From CANLBN01 sp050633825 (lineage in GTDB: Bacteria > Pseudomonadota > Gammaproteobacteria > Pseudomonadales > Cellvibrionaceae): a stretch of DNA of 64,000 bases. The notes below the pieces were generated by a model, which was not told where the DNA came from, did no database searches, and worked only from the letters and a program-made list of their open reading frames with translations. Location of the stretch: the NCBI GenBank assembly GCA_050633825.1, contig JBOEHG010000014.1, positions 1 to 64,000 of the forward strand, written 5' to 3'. Made by a program: the position numbers and the translations under genes. Shown here one piece after another: positions 8,890-17,037 of the stretch (positions are counted from its first letter, which is position 1; every line of letters begins with the position of its first letter).

Positions 8890-9070
8890 AGGGTATTCTT
8901 TACTCCAAACGCTTAGTTTAGTGTAAACCTCATCTCGGCATTAGCCAAGTATCCATGTCTCACCTTGAGGTTCTAGACCTATACTATAGAGCCTGAGGTT
9001 TGAATTGATGGCTTGCTATTGCCGGCCGGTATACGGACAATACACTCTTCCCCGAAATATAGCTGTTTTC

Positions 9071-10351
9071 ATGGTTCCACTGTTTATTATTGGTCTAAAT
9101 CACGAAAGTGCAACGGTTGATTTGCGAGAACAAGTCACATTTGCCCCTGAAATCATGGTGCAGGCCTTAAAACAACTTGTCGATGAGACTTCTGCAACAG
9201 AAGCGGCGATTTTATCGACCTGTAATCGTACAGAGCTTTATATCTCGGGTGATGAAGCAGTACTAATAGAGACTTTTTCCCAATGGTTGGCGAATTTTCA
9301 TCAATTGGAGCTCTCTCTACTGTCTTCATCTTGCTATCAGCATCAAGGTGAACAAGCGATTACCCATATGATGAAAGTAGCCTGTGGCCTCGATTCTATG
9401 GTTTTGGGTGAACCACAAATACTAGGGCAAATGAAATCCAGCTATGCCGTTGCACAAGAAGCGAATGTATTGGGACCGGAGCTTCACAGTGTTTTTCAAA
9501 AGGTCTTCAGTGCTGCTAAGCGAGTAAGAACCGATACTGCGATAGGGCGTAATCCTGTTTCTGTCGCTTATGCATCGGTTAATTTAGCACAACGTATATT
9601 TTCGGATTTAAAGCAAGATACCGCATTATTGATTGGCGCAGGTGAGACCATTGATTTAGTGGCGCGCCATCTTAAAGAACAAGGTATTGCTAAGATGATT
9701 TTTGCAAACCGAACCCTTGAACGGGCGCAAAAATTGGCAGATGATTTTTCTGCTCAAGCTGTTTTACTTTCAGATATTCCTGATTATTTAGTGAAGTCGG
9801 ATATTGTGATTTCTTCTACAGCAAGCCAATTGCCTATTTTGGGTAAAGGTGCTGTTGAATCAGCGCTAAAGTTGCGTAAGCACAAACCTATTTTTATGGT
9901 TGATATTGCGGTTCCTCGCGATATTGAACCCGAAGTCGGTGAACTGGATGATGTTTACCTCTATACCGTGGATGACTTACGTGATGTGATTGACGAAAAT
10001 AAGCAGTCACGTGAAGCCGCTGCTGCTGAAGCACATTTGATTGTAGATGATTGTGTGGCAGATTATTTAAAAGAGCGGCGGGCACGTTATTCTATTGCTG
10101 CCATTAAATCTTATCGTCAATATGCTGAGACCCTGCGTGATGAAGTGCTTCAAAAAGCGTTGCGTGATCTTGAAAATGGTGAACATGCTGAAAAAGTCTT
10201 GCAGCAAATGGCCAATAGTCTAACAAATAAATTGCTTCATACCCCTACGAAACAGTTAAAACAAGCGGGCGAAGAAGGGCAATACGAACTACTAGAGTTA
10301 TCACAGCAGTTATTAGGCTTTTCGCAAGCAGAAAAAAAGAATACAAAATAA
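9071..10351 (+). CDS. hemA: Glutamyl-tRNA reductase
   Basis: HemA reduces glutamyl-tRNA to glutamate-1-semialdehyde, the first step of C5 tetrapyrrole synthesis. I place the start at ATG 9071, giving 426 residues that begin MVPLFIIGLNHESATVDLRE; an earlier in-frame ATG at 9005 would add 22 residues unlike the family. The catalytic Cys lies in AAILSTCNRTELY (~50), followed by the Rossmann domain (LLIGAGETIDLVARHL) and a C-terminal dimerization helix. Neither start has a good ribosome binding site. It heads the conserved hemA-prfA-prmC run. Confidence 0.96.
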   Translation: MVPLFIIGLNHESATVDLREQVTFAPEIMVQALKQLVDETSATEAAILSTCNRTELYISGDEAVLIETFSQWLANFHQLELSLLSSSCYQHQGEQAITHMMKVACGLDSMVLGEPQILGQMKSSYAVAQEANVLGPELHSVFQKVFSAAKRVRTDTAIGRNPVSVAYASVNLAQRIFSDLKQDTALLIGAGETIDLVARHLKEQGIAKMIFANRTLERAQKLADDFSAQAVLLSDIPDYLVKSDIVISSTASQLPILGKGAVESALKLRKHKPIFMVDIAVPRDIEPEVGELDDVYLYTVDDLRDVIDENKQSREAAAAEAHLIVDDCVADYLKERRARYSIAAIKSYRQYAETLRDEVLQKALRDLENGEHAEKVLQQMANSLTNKLLHTPTKQLKQAGEEGQYELLELSQQLLGFSQAEKKNTK

Positions 10352-10413
10352 TATTTCCCTGAAAGTTCAGGTGAAAACGCATTAGATAAAAAGAGAAATT
10401 TAAATTAAGTATT

Positions 10414-11499
10414 ATGAAAGAATCTATTTTACAGAAGTTAGAGGCCCTTCAAGAACGTTATGTTGAAGTCGGTGCATTACTCAGCGAAGGCGATATTATT
10501 AGTGATCAAAACCGTTTTCGTGAATTGTCGCGTGAATATGCCGAATTAGAGCCAGTTGTAAAATGTTATAGTGATTATAGGCAAGTATTAGATGACCTTG
10601 CCGAAGCTAAAGCATTGATTAATGATACTGATGCCGACATGCGTGCCATGGGTCAAGAAGAGCTTAAAGCTGTGGAGGAAAAACGTCCTCCCTTAGAATT
10701 AGAATTACAGAAATTATTACTGCCAAAAGATCCTAATGATGAAAAAAATGTCTTTTTAGAAGTTCGTGCAGGTACTGGCGGTGATGAAGCGGCGATTTTT
10801 GCAGGGGACTTATTTCGGATGTACAGCCGTTATGCTGAAAAACGCCGCTGGCGTATTGAGATTGTCAGTGAAAACACTGGTGATCATGGTGGCTATAAAG
10901 AAATTATTTCACGCATCGTTGGGCAGGGTGTTTACTCTCAATTGAAATTTGAGTCAGGTGCTCATCGTGTACAACGTGTTCCAGAAACTGAGTCACAGGG
11001 ACGAATCCATACATCCGCTTGTACGGTTGCTATTTTGCCGGAAGCCAGTGCAGAAGCAGAAATTGAAATTAATAAAGCGGATTTGCGTGTCGATACATTT
11101 AGAGCGAGCGGTGCAGGTGGACAGCATGTTAACAAAACAGACTCCGCTATTCGTTTAACCCATATTCCTACGGGTGTTGTTGTAGAGTGTCAAGATGAGC
11201 GTTCACAACATAAGAATAAAGCCAAAGCGATGTCATTATTGGCGGCACGCTTGCAAAGTGCACAAGATGAAGCCTCGGCTAAAGAAAGGGCCGATGAGCG
11301 TAAAAGTTTAGTCGGGAGTGGCGATCGTTCTGAGCGTATTAGAACGTATAATTACCCACAAGGCCGAGTAACGGACCACCGTATCAATTTAACATTATAT
11401 AAATTAAATGAAGTCATGACTGGCGACCTTAATGAGGTCATACAACCGCTCGTTAATGAATATCAAGCAGATCAGTTAGCGGCATTAGGCGGGCAATAA
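10414..11499 (+). CDS. prfA: Peptide chain release factor 1
   Basis: RF1 ends translation at UAA and UAG. The 361-residue protein shows the stop-codon recognition tripeptide as PET (RVPETESQGRIHTSA; E. coli has PAT) and the catalytic GGQ in GAGGQHVNKTDSA, whose glutamine is the substrate of PrmC encoded next. The length matches E. coli RF1. It lies 62 nt after hemA and 27 nt before prmC, in the standard operon. Confidence 0.98.
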   Translation: MKESILQKLEALQERYVEVGALLSEGDIISDQNRFRELSREYAELEPVVKCYSDYRQVLDDLAEAKALINDTDADMRAMGQEELKAVEEKRPPLELELQKLLLPKDPNDEKNVFLEVRAGTGGDEAAIFAGDLFRMYSRYAEKRRWRIEIVSENTGDHGGYKEIISRIVGQGVYSQLKFESGAHRVQRVPETESQGRIHTSACTVAILPEASAEAEIEINKADLRVDTFRASGAGGQHVNKTDSAIRLTHIPTGVVVECQDERSQHKNKAKAMSLLAARLQSAQDEASAKERADERKSLVGSGDRSERIRTYNYPQGRVTDHRINLTLYKLNEVMTGDLNEVIQPLVNEYQADQLAALGGQ

Positions 11500-11526
11500 A
11501 ATTGTCAGAGGATGTAAATCCTATTT

Positions 11527-12405
11527 ATGTCATTATTAACTATGTCCTCATTAACGATATCCCAGTGTCTTGTTGAATCGACGAATCAGCTTAAACAGCA
11601 ATCTGATACAGCTCGTTTAGACTGTGAGGTTTTACTGAGCCATGTATTGGATAGAACTCGAACTTATTTATATACATGGCCAGAAAAAGAATTAACTGAT
11701 CAGCAACAGAATCTATTTCTTACACTGTTTGAGCGTAGACTTTTGGGTGAGCCTATAGCTCATTTGACGGGTGAGAAAGAGTTTTGGTCCCTTTCTTTGT
11801 TAGTGAACAATACCACCCTTATTCCTCGTCCTGAAACAGAGTTACTGGTTGAATTAGCGCTTTCTATTTTGCCTGAAGGCGATTCAGAATCTCAACATGT
11901 TGCTGATTTAGGTACGGGTACGGGTGCTATTGCCTGCGCGATTGCAACTGAAAGACCCCACTGGCAGGTCTGGGCTTATGAGAAGTACCCTGATGCATTT
12001 GAATTGGCTACATCCAACCAAAAGAAGCTGGCTTTACAGAACCTGTCAATTCAACAAAGCGATTGGTTTGACCAGGTTGGTGAGCGTAAATTTCATCTTA
12101 TTGTTTCAAATCCCCCTTACATTGATGCAGCTGATGTACATCTACAGCAAGGCGATGTACGTTACGAGCCTCAAACGGCACTGATTGCCGATGATAATGG
12201 TTTAAGTGATATAGCATTAATTATTCAGCAAGCATCGAATTATCTTTTTGATGGCGGTTTTTTATTATTAGAACATGGTTATCAGCAAGCAGGCGATGTA
12301 AAAAAATTACTGCAAAAACATCACTTTTCAGATGTATTTACCACTGCTGATATGGCAGGACACCCCAGAGTAACCGCTGGACGACTATACCGAGTTAACG
12401 ATTAA
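11527..12405 (+). CDS. prmC: Release factor glutamine N5-methyltransferase
   Basis: PrmC methylates the GGQ glutamine of RF1 and RF2. The 292-residue protein has an N-terminal helical domain, the SAM-binding loop VADLGTGTGAIACAIA (~122-137) and the substrate motif NPPYID (~198). The start is taken at ATG 11527; ATG 11542 (MSSLTISQCL) is an alternative that fits homologues equally well. It completes the hemA-prfA-prmC run. Confidence 0.96.
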   Translation: MSLLTMSSLTISQCLVESTNQLKQQSDTARLDCEVLLSHVLDRTRTYLYTWPEKELTDQQQNLFLTLFERRLLGEPIAHLTGEKEFWSLSLLVNNTTLIPRPETELLVELALSILPEGDSESQHVADLGTGTGAIACAIATERPHWQVWAYEKYPDAFELATSNQKKLALQNLSIQQSDWFDQVGERKFHLIVSNPPYIDAADVHLQQGDVRYEPQTALIADDNGLSDIALIIQQASNYLFDGGFLLLEHGYQQAGDVKKLLQKHHFSDVFTTADMAGHPRVTAGRLYRVND

Positions 12406-12661
12406 TCGTTTTAGGTATTGAGTCTTTAAGTAATTATCAGTACAGTTTCCGTTAGGAATTACAGGATGACATTTATATAGCTGCTGACTCGTTAATTATC
12501 TATTCAGTTAATTATGATTGTATGCGACTTTAGTCTTATCTAGCGCTTAACTTGCTAGCATTTAAGAACTATTTAAGGTCAACATACTATCAGTGTAAGC
12601 GGCTTTACTATTTCCCCATTGTTGGGAGTTATAAATTGCTTAAAGGTTTAAGGGGTTGTCA

Positions 12662-12907
12662 ATGCCAGAAGCTTTTTATCAGGTCATTTCTGATGGTTCT
12701 ATTCGTCCAGGTTTTTCTCAGCAAGAAGTTGAGAAAAATCTTTCCTGCAAGTTACATCTACCTAATGATGTCATTCAGTCTATTTTTAGCGACGCCAAAG
12801 TTATTCTTGAGCGGGATCTTGAGTTTGCTGAAGCGTGTAAATATGAGCAATCATTATTCCTGAATGGTTTGGTCGTGAGATCTGAGTCAATGGCCGCTAG
12901 CTCTTGA
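12662..12907 (+). CDS. Small protein with a short widespread N-terminal-type fold, function unknown
   Basis: The 81-codon frame starts at ATG 12662 with AGGGG six nt upstream. The track of residues FYQVISDGSIRPGFSQQEV, then a Leu-rich helix, then VILERDLEFAEACKYEQSL follows a pattern (F-x-G-x-I-x-x-GF-x3-V ... LF-x4-V-x4-L-x3-A-x-x-Y) that I associate with the N-terminal segment of various membrane and GYF/DUF805-type proteins. Here it stands alone with no following domain. The gene call is moderately firm because of the ribosome binding site; the function is unknown. Confidence 0.6.
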   Translation: MPEAFYQVISDGSIRPGFSQQEVEKNLSCKLHLPNDVIQSIFSDAKVILERDLEFAEACKYEQSLFLNGLVVRSESMAASS

Positions 12908-13071
12908 AACCTAGCTCTTGAAACAGAGAGTGACAGTTAATATGCCCCTTCTTGACAATATATGATGCCATTCTCCCCTATACCTGTAAGTCCTATGGCT
13001 ATGCAGAATAAGTTATAGGAATAGTGTTATACTCCGGACTTATTGCTGATTAGCGGAGAGTAGGTAAATCA

Positions 13072-14457
13072 TTGTTTAGTAAATTATTTAGAAAGAAGAA
13101 CAATTCCCAGTCTGATTTATCCTCATCACCTCGCCCTTCATCAAAGAGTAGCAGTGACGTTTCTTCCAATGGGTCGCCAAATAATGGGGCGATAAAAAAG
13201 AAGAGCAAAGCATCGTCTCGTCGTCGTCCGAATACTAAGAAAAAAGCCCCGATGTGGGATTTATCAAAATTTCAGGTGCCTGAAGTTGAAGGTAAAACCC
13301 GCTTTCATGATTTGGGTTTAGAATTATCGTTGATGCAGGCTATTGCCGATTTAAACTTTGAATACTGTTCCCCCATTCAGGCTCAATCATTACCTAATAC
13401 TCTTAAAGGCTTGGACCTACTTGGCAAAGCGCAAACCGGTACGGGTAAAACAGCGGCTTTCTTGGTCGCTATGATTGATGACTTTCTTAAGAACCCCATC
13501 GAAGATGAACGCTATGCCGGTGAAGCACGTGCTTTAATCATTGCGCCTACACGGGAGCTCGTTTTACAGATAGCAGATGATGCCAAAGCTTTGATCAAAC
13601 ATACTGATTTAAGTGTTCATACTTTGGTTGGCGGGATGGATTATGATAAGCAAAAGCGAAAAATTCAGGATAAGTTGGTCGATATATTAGTTGCTACACC
13701 AGGTCGATTGCTAGATTTTGCGAGTAGTAAAGATATTTATCTTGATCAGGTCGAAGTGCTTGTGCTCGATGAGGCTGATCGTATGTTGGATATGGGTTTT
13801 ATTCCGCAAGTGAGACGTATTGTTCGATTAACGCCTCATAAGGATAACCGACAGACACTTTTCTTTTCTGCAACATTTACAGAAGATGTGATGAGGTTAG
13901 CTGATCAGTGGACCTGTGACCCCGTCAGTGTAGAAATTGAGCCAGATCATGTGGCCACCGATACTGTTGATCAGCATGTTTATATAGCTGCCACAGAAGA
14001 AAAGTATTCCATTCTATGTAACATTGTTAAGCAAGATAATGTCGAGAGTTTAATTGTCTTTGCCAATCGTCGCGATGAATGTCGGCGTTTGCACCAGAAG
14101 TTACAAAATAGTGGCTTTAAGGTGGGCTTATTATCAGGTGAAATTCACCAGAGTAAGCGGGTTAAAACATTGGACGCCTTTAAAGCCGGTAAGCTAAAGA
14201 TTCTTGTTGCTACAGATGTGGCTGGCAGAGGTATACATATTGAAGGCATTAGTCACGTTGTTAACTATACTTTGCCTGAAGAGGCAGAGGATTACATTCA
14301 CCGTATTGGCCGTACTGGGCGGGCAGGTAAAGAAGGCGTTTCCATCAGTTTTGCTTGTGAAGATGATGCCTTTCGCCTACCGGCTATAGAGGCTTTACTC
14401 GGCTCACCAATTGCCTGTGAGCAACCCCCGGAAGAACTGCTTAAAACTTCTTCATAA
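13072..14457 (+). CDS. rhlB: DEAD-box ATP-dependent RNA helicase, RhlB type
   Basis: All DEAD-box motifs are present: AQTGTGKT (residues 120-127), PTRELVLQ, LDEADRMLDMGF, FFSATF, RGIHIEG and HRIGRTGRAG. The first ~65 residues are a Ser/Lys/Arg-rich, probably disordered tail, replacing the long C-terminal tail of E. coli RhlB. RhlB unwinds RNA for degradosome-linked decay. The start is a TTG at 13072 with AGG seven nt upstream, since no ATG fits. The RhlB assignment rather than another DEAD-box paralogue rests on overall resemblance. Confidence 0.9.
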   Translation: MFSKLFRKKNNSQSDLSSSPRPSSKSSSDVSSNGSPNNGAIKKKSKASSRRRPNTKKKAPMWDLSKFQVPEVEGKTRFHDLGLELSLMQAIADLNFEYCSPIQAQSLPNTLKGLDLLGKAQTGTGKTAAFLVAMIDDFLKNPIEDERYAGEARALIIAPTRELVLQIADDAKALIKHTDLSVHTLVGGMDYDKQKRKIQDKLVDILVATPGRLLDFASSKDIYLDQVEVLVLDEADRMLDMGFIPQVRRIVRLTPHKDNRQTLFFSATFTEDVMRLADQWTCDPVSVEIEPDHVATDTVDQHVYIAATEEKYSILCNIVKQDNVESLIVFANRRDECRRLHQKLQNSGFKVGLLSGEIHQSKRVKTLDAFKAGKLKILVATDVAGRGIHIEGISHVVNYTLPEEAEDYIHRIGRTGRAGKEGVSISFACEDDAFRLPAIEALLGSPIACEQPPEELLKTSS

Positions 14458-14559
14458 GCTTATCTATTTTACACATATCCCCTTGCTATTATTAGCCTTT
14501 TAGCGGCTCTCGACTACACTAAAAGGAGATCACTCTAATTTAGCGGGAGCCCCTTTGCT

Positions 14560-15831
14560 GTGCAAAAAGTATTGATTGTCGAGGATAGTGCCATGGTCGC
14601 CAAAGTCCTTTTGCATATTGCTCGACAAGAGTTGGAATTCGAGGCCATTATGGCTACCACTTTTGCAGAAGCTCAAGAAAAGTATAACGAGCATGCAGAT
14701 CAGATATTTGCTGCTATTGTCGACCTTAATCTACCTGATGCGCCTGACGGAGAAGTTGTTGACTTTATCCTTGAGAAAAAAGTCCCTACGATTGTTCTTA
14801 CTGGTTCATTTGATGATGAGCGTCGAGAGTCTTTATTGAAAAAAGGCATTGTTGACTATGTAACAAAAGATGGTCGTTATTCCTATCTTTATGCAGTTCG
14901 TTTGGTAAATCGCCTTAAAGCCAATCAGTCCATTAAAGTACTGGTAGTAGAAGACTCTTCCACCACCCGTAAATATATTTCAGGCATGTTAGATCGACAT
15001 CAGTTTAAAGTGTTTGAAGCCGTTGATGGTATCGATGCGATCAAAGTGCTCTTAGGCAACCCTGATATTCAATTGCTGATCACCGACTACAATATGCCTA
15101 ATATGGATGGCTTTGAGTTAGTTAAAAATTTGCGCTGTAAGTATGAAAAATTTGACTTAATTATTATAGGGCTATCTGCTGAAGGGGAGGGCAGTTTATC
15201 CGCTAAGTTTATTAAGACCGGCGCTAATGATTTTTTAACGAAGCCGTTTAACCCCGAAGAATTTTATTGTCGTATTAACCACAATATTGAATCGCTGGAG
15301 CTCGTCGAGCAGATTCGCGATGTGGCTAATAGAGATTATATGACTAACTTGTATAGTCGTCGTTATTTCTTTCAGCAGGGGGAGGAATTATGGGAAGCCG
15401 CGCAGGAAAATAATACGCCACTTGCATTAGCGGTGATTAATATCGATGACTTTAAAGATGTTAATGAAACTCACGGAAATATGTTTGCTGACAGTGTTTT
15501 GAAGAGAGTCGCTGAAGTACTAGATAAAGCATTATTTAGGTTTGTTGTTGCGCGTGCCTCGGGTAAAGAATTCTATGTGTTGTTACCTGGCCTTGATAAT
15601 ATTAAAGCCGTGACTTTAATTGATAAGGTGAGAGGAATTGTCGCTCGTGAAGATTTTACCGCTACTACTGGTACTGTCTATGTCACTTGCAGTGGGGGTG
15701 TTGCTAATAACTTGGGTGGGCGACTTCAGGATCAAATTGCACATGCAGAGTTAATTATGCATCGTGCTAAACAAGCCGGTAAAAATATTGTCTTTGGTGA
15801 AGATGATGAAGATGAAGATGAACTCGATTAG
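14560..15831 (+). CDS. Response regulator with two receiver domains and a degenerate GGDEF domain
   Basis: This 423-residue protein starts at GTG 14560, with GGGAG upstream. Receiver 1 has its phospho-acceptor candidate at Asp55 (VDLNLP); receiver 2 at Asp176 (TDYNMPNMDG), with Lys228 in TKPF. The C-terminal GGDEF-like domain (~255-410) reads ASGKEF at 333-338 instead of GGDEF, so diguanylate cyclase activity is unlikely. It ends in a run of acidic residues. No histidine kinase is adjacent, so it is an orphan regulator. It may bind GTP or c-di-GMP or act by protein contacts; that is inference. Confidence 0.9.
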   Translation: MQKVLIVEDSAMVAKVLLHIARQELEFEAIMATTFAEAQEKYNEHADQIFAAIVDLNLPDAPDGEVVDFILEKKVPTIVLTGSFDDERRESLLKKGIVDYVTKDGRYSYLYAVRLVNRLKANQSIKVLVVEDSSTTRKYISGMLDRHQFKVFEAVDGIDAIKVLLGNPDIQLLITDYNMPNMDGFELVKNLRCKYEKFDLIIIGLSAEGEGSLSAKFIKTGANDFLTKPFNPEEFYCRINHNIESLELVEQIRDVANRDYMTNLYSRRYFFQQGEELWEAAQENNTPLALAVINIDDFKDVNETHGNMFADSVLKRVAEVLDKALFRFVVARASGKEFYVLLPGLDNIKAVTLIDKVRGIVAREDFTATTGTVYVTCSGGVANNLGGRLQDQIAHAELIMHRAKQAGKNIVFGEDDEDEDELD

Positions 15832-15851
15832 TAGCAATATTAATTGCTACT
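15830..15851. terminator. Dyad between convergent genes
   Basis: AGTAGCAAT at 15830-15838 and ATTGCTACT at 15843-15851 are perfect 9-bp complements with a 4-nt loop. The left arm overlaps the stop codon of the response regulator. The gene on the other side runs toward it. The following bases are A/T-rich but not a clean T-run, so termination in both directions is plausible rather than certain. Confidence 0.5.
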
Positions 15852-15881
15852 TAAATAATTAAGGCAAGTATTGGTTAAATA

Positions 15882-16541
15882 CTACCACAATCTTATTTGC
15901 AGCCACTTTGATATATCCGCCACTTCTTCCATACAGACACTATGATCCATTGGGTAAGTTTTGTAATCCGGTTTGTATCCTTTATCGATTAATAAATCAT
16001 TGGCCTGTAAGCCCAAGACTTCCGGCACAATCGCATCATAGGTCCCATGTCCAATAAATATGGGTAACTTTTTATTGGCAATATGGCATTCGATATTTTC
16101 TTTTGTCGCAAAATAGGTTGATAAAGCGATAAGCCCACCTAAGGGTTTGGGGTAGGTCAGTGCAAGTTCATAACCAACTGCGCCACCTTGAGAAAAGCCC
16201 GCAATAATAATGCGTTCACTAGGAATGCCTTTTTCAATTTCTCTATCAATGAACTGACTGACTGAATCTGCTGATGTTAGTAGCTGCTTTACATCGACTT
16301 TGCGTTCAATATCGTGGGACAAAATGTCGTACCAAGCCGGCATTCGTAAGCCCCCATTAATTGTAACGACCTTTTTGGGTGCATGAGGAAAGATAAAGCG
16401 TATGCCTGTGTCGGTAGGGAGGCGCAATTCAGGAATAATGGGCTCGAAATCGTGTCCATTAGCCCCTAAGCCATGAAGCCATATAACACAAGCAGATGGG
16501 TTGGGTGCGGTTTCTATTTCGACGGCGCTGAGCATTGACAT
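15882..16541 (-). CDS. Carboxylesterase / acyl-protein-thioesterase-like alpha/beta hydrolase
   Basis: The 219 residues match the phospholipase/carboxylesterase family (EstB and APT-like). The nucleophile is Ser117 in GFSQGG, the acid Asp169 in GTYDAIVP and the base His200 in YPMDHSV. The oxyanion-hole sequence WLHGLGANGHDF is at 21-32. There is no signal peptide, so it is cytoplasmic. It should hydrolyse short-chain esters or thioesters; the natural substrate is unknown. It faces the response regulator tail to tail. Confidence 0.92.
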   Translation of the reverse strand: MSMLSAVEIETAPNPSACVIWLHGLGANGHDFEPIIPELRLPTDTGIRFIFPHAPKKVVTINGGLRMPAWYDILSHDIERKVDVKQLLTSADSVSQFIDREIEKGIPSERIIIAGFSQGGAVGYELALTYPKPLGGLIALSTYFATKENIECHIANKKLPIFIGHGTYDAIVPEVLGLQANDLLIDKGYKPDYKTYPMDHSVCMEEVADISKWLQIRLW

Positions 16542-16593
16542 AATGTTGGGGTACGTTACAAAAGCGCCGCATTATAGCGCCTGACTGCGTCAC

Positions 16594-17022
16594 TCAAAAG
16601 TTATTTTTAACGTAATCCCAAATACCGAGTGAAACGCCTGGGAATAGGTCAATCCCAGCGAATGACTTAACGAGATAGAGCAATAATAATCCTATTACCA
16701 TAGAAATACATAGAAAGAGAAGAACGAAGAGAGCGGTCATAAGCGCAGATATTTTATGCTCTCTATCAGACAGCTGCCTCCTATTACGCCCGCATAAAAT
16801 GACATAGTAGTAGCGCCAGCGTGCAAAAGGGAAGGTTAATGTACCTCTAAAATCAACACCATGGTTTCCCCATTTGCGACTACTAACGGCTGTTTTTAGA
16901 TGTAAAAGTTGTGTTTCTGAAAAGGATTCTGCAACTTTGACGGGCATTCGGGACAATAAGTTTTTGATATCAGGGTCGTTACGGATATCCTTATCCGTTG
17001 CAATAGGGTGATAGCTATTCAT
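16594..17022 (-). CDS. Conserved-looking membrane protein of unknown function
   Basis: This is a 142-residue protein I cannot assign to a named family. Residues ~1-85 are hydrophilic, with a basic stretch (RWRYYYVILCGRNRRQLSDREHK). Residues ~90-115 form one long hydrophobic segment (FVLLFLCISMVIGLLLLYLV), followed by a short C-terminal tail. It starts 15 nt after the stop of the chemoreceptor gene on the same strand, so it may be co-transcribed. Confidence 0.7.
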   Translation of the reverse strand: MNSYHPIATDKDIRNDPDIKNLLSRMPVKVAESFSETQLLHLKTAVSSRKWGNHGVDFRGTLTFPFARWRYYYVILCGRNRRQLSDREHKISALMTALFVLLFLCISMVIGLLLLYLVKSFAGIDLFPGVSLGIWDYVKNNF

Positions 17023-17037
17023 TGAGTTTATTGGGGG

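Noticed and set aside
9005..9070. N-terminal extension of HemA from ATG 9005
   Set aside because: The 22 extra residues do not resemble the family, and the typical HemA N-terminus begins at ATG 9071.
12552..12863. 103-codon frame overlapping the small gene at 12662
   Set aside because: It has no ribosome binding site and low-complexity content and overlaps a better supported frame.
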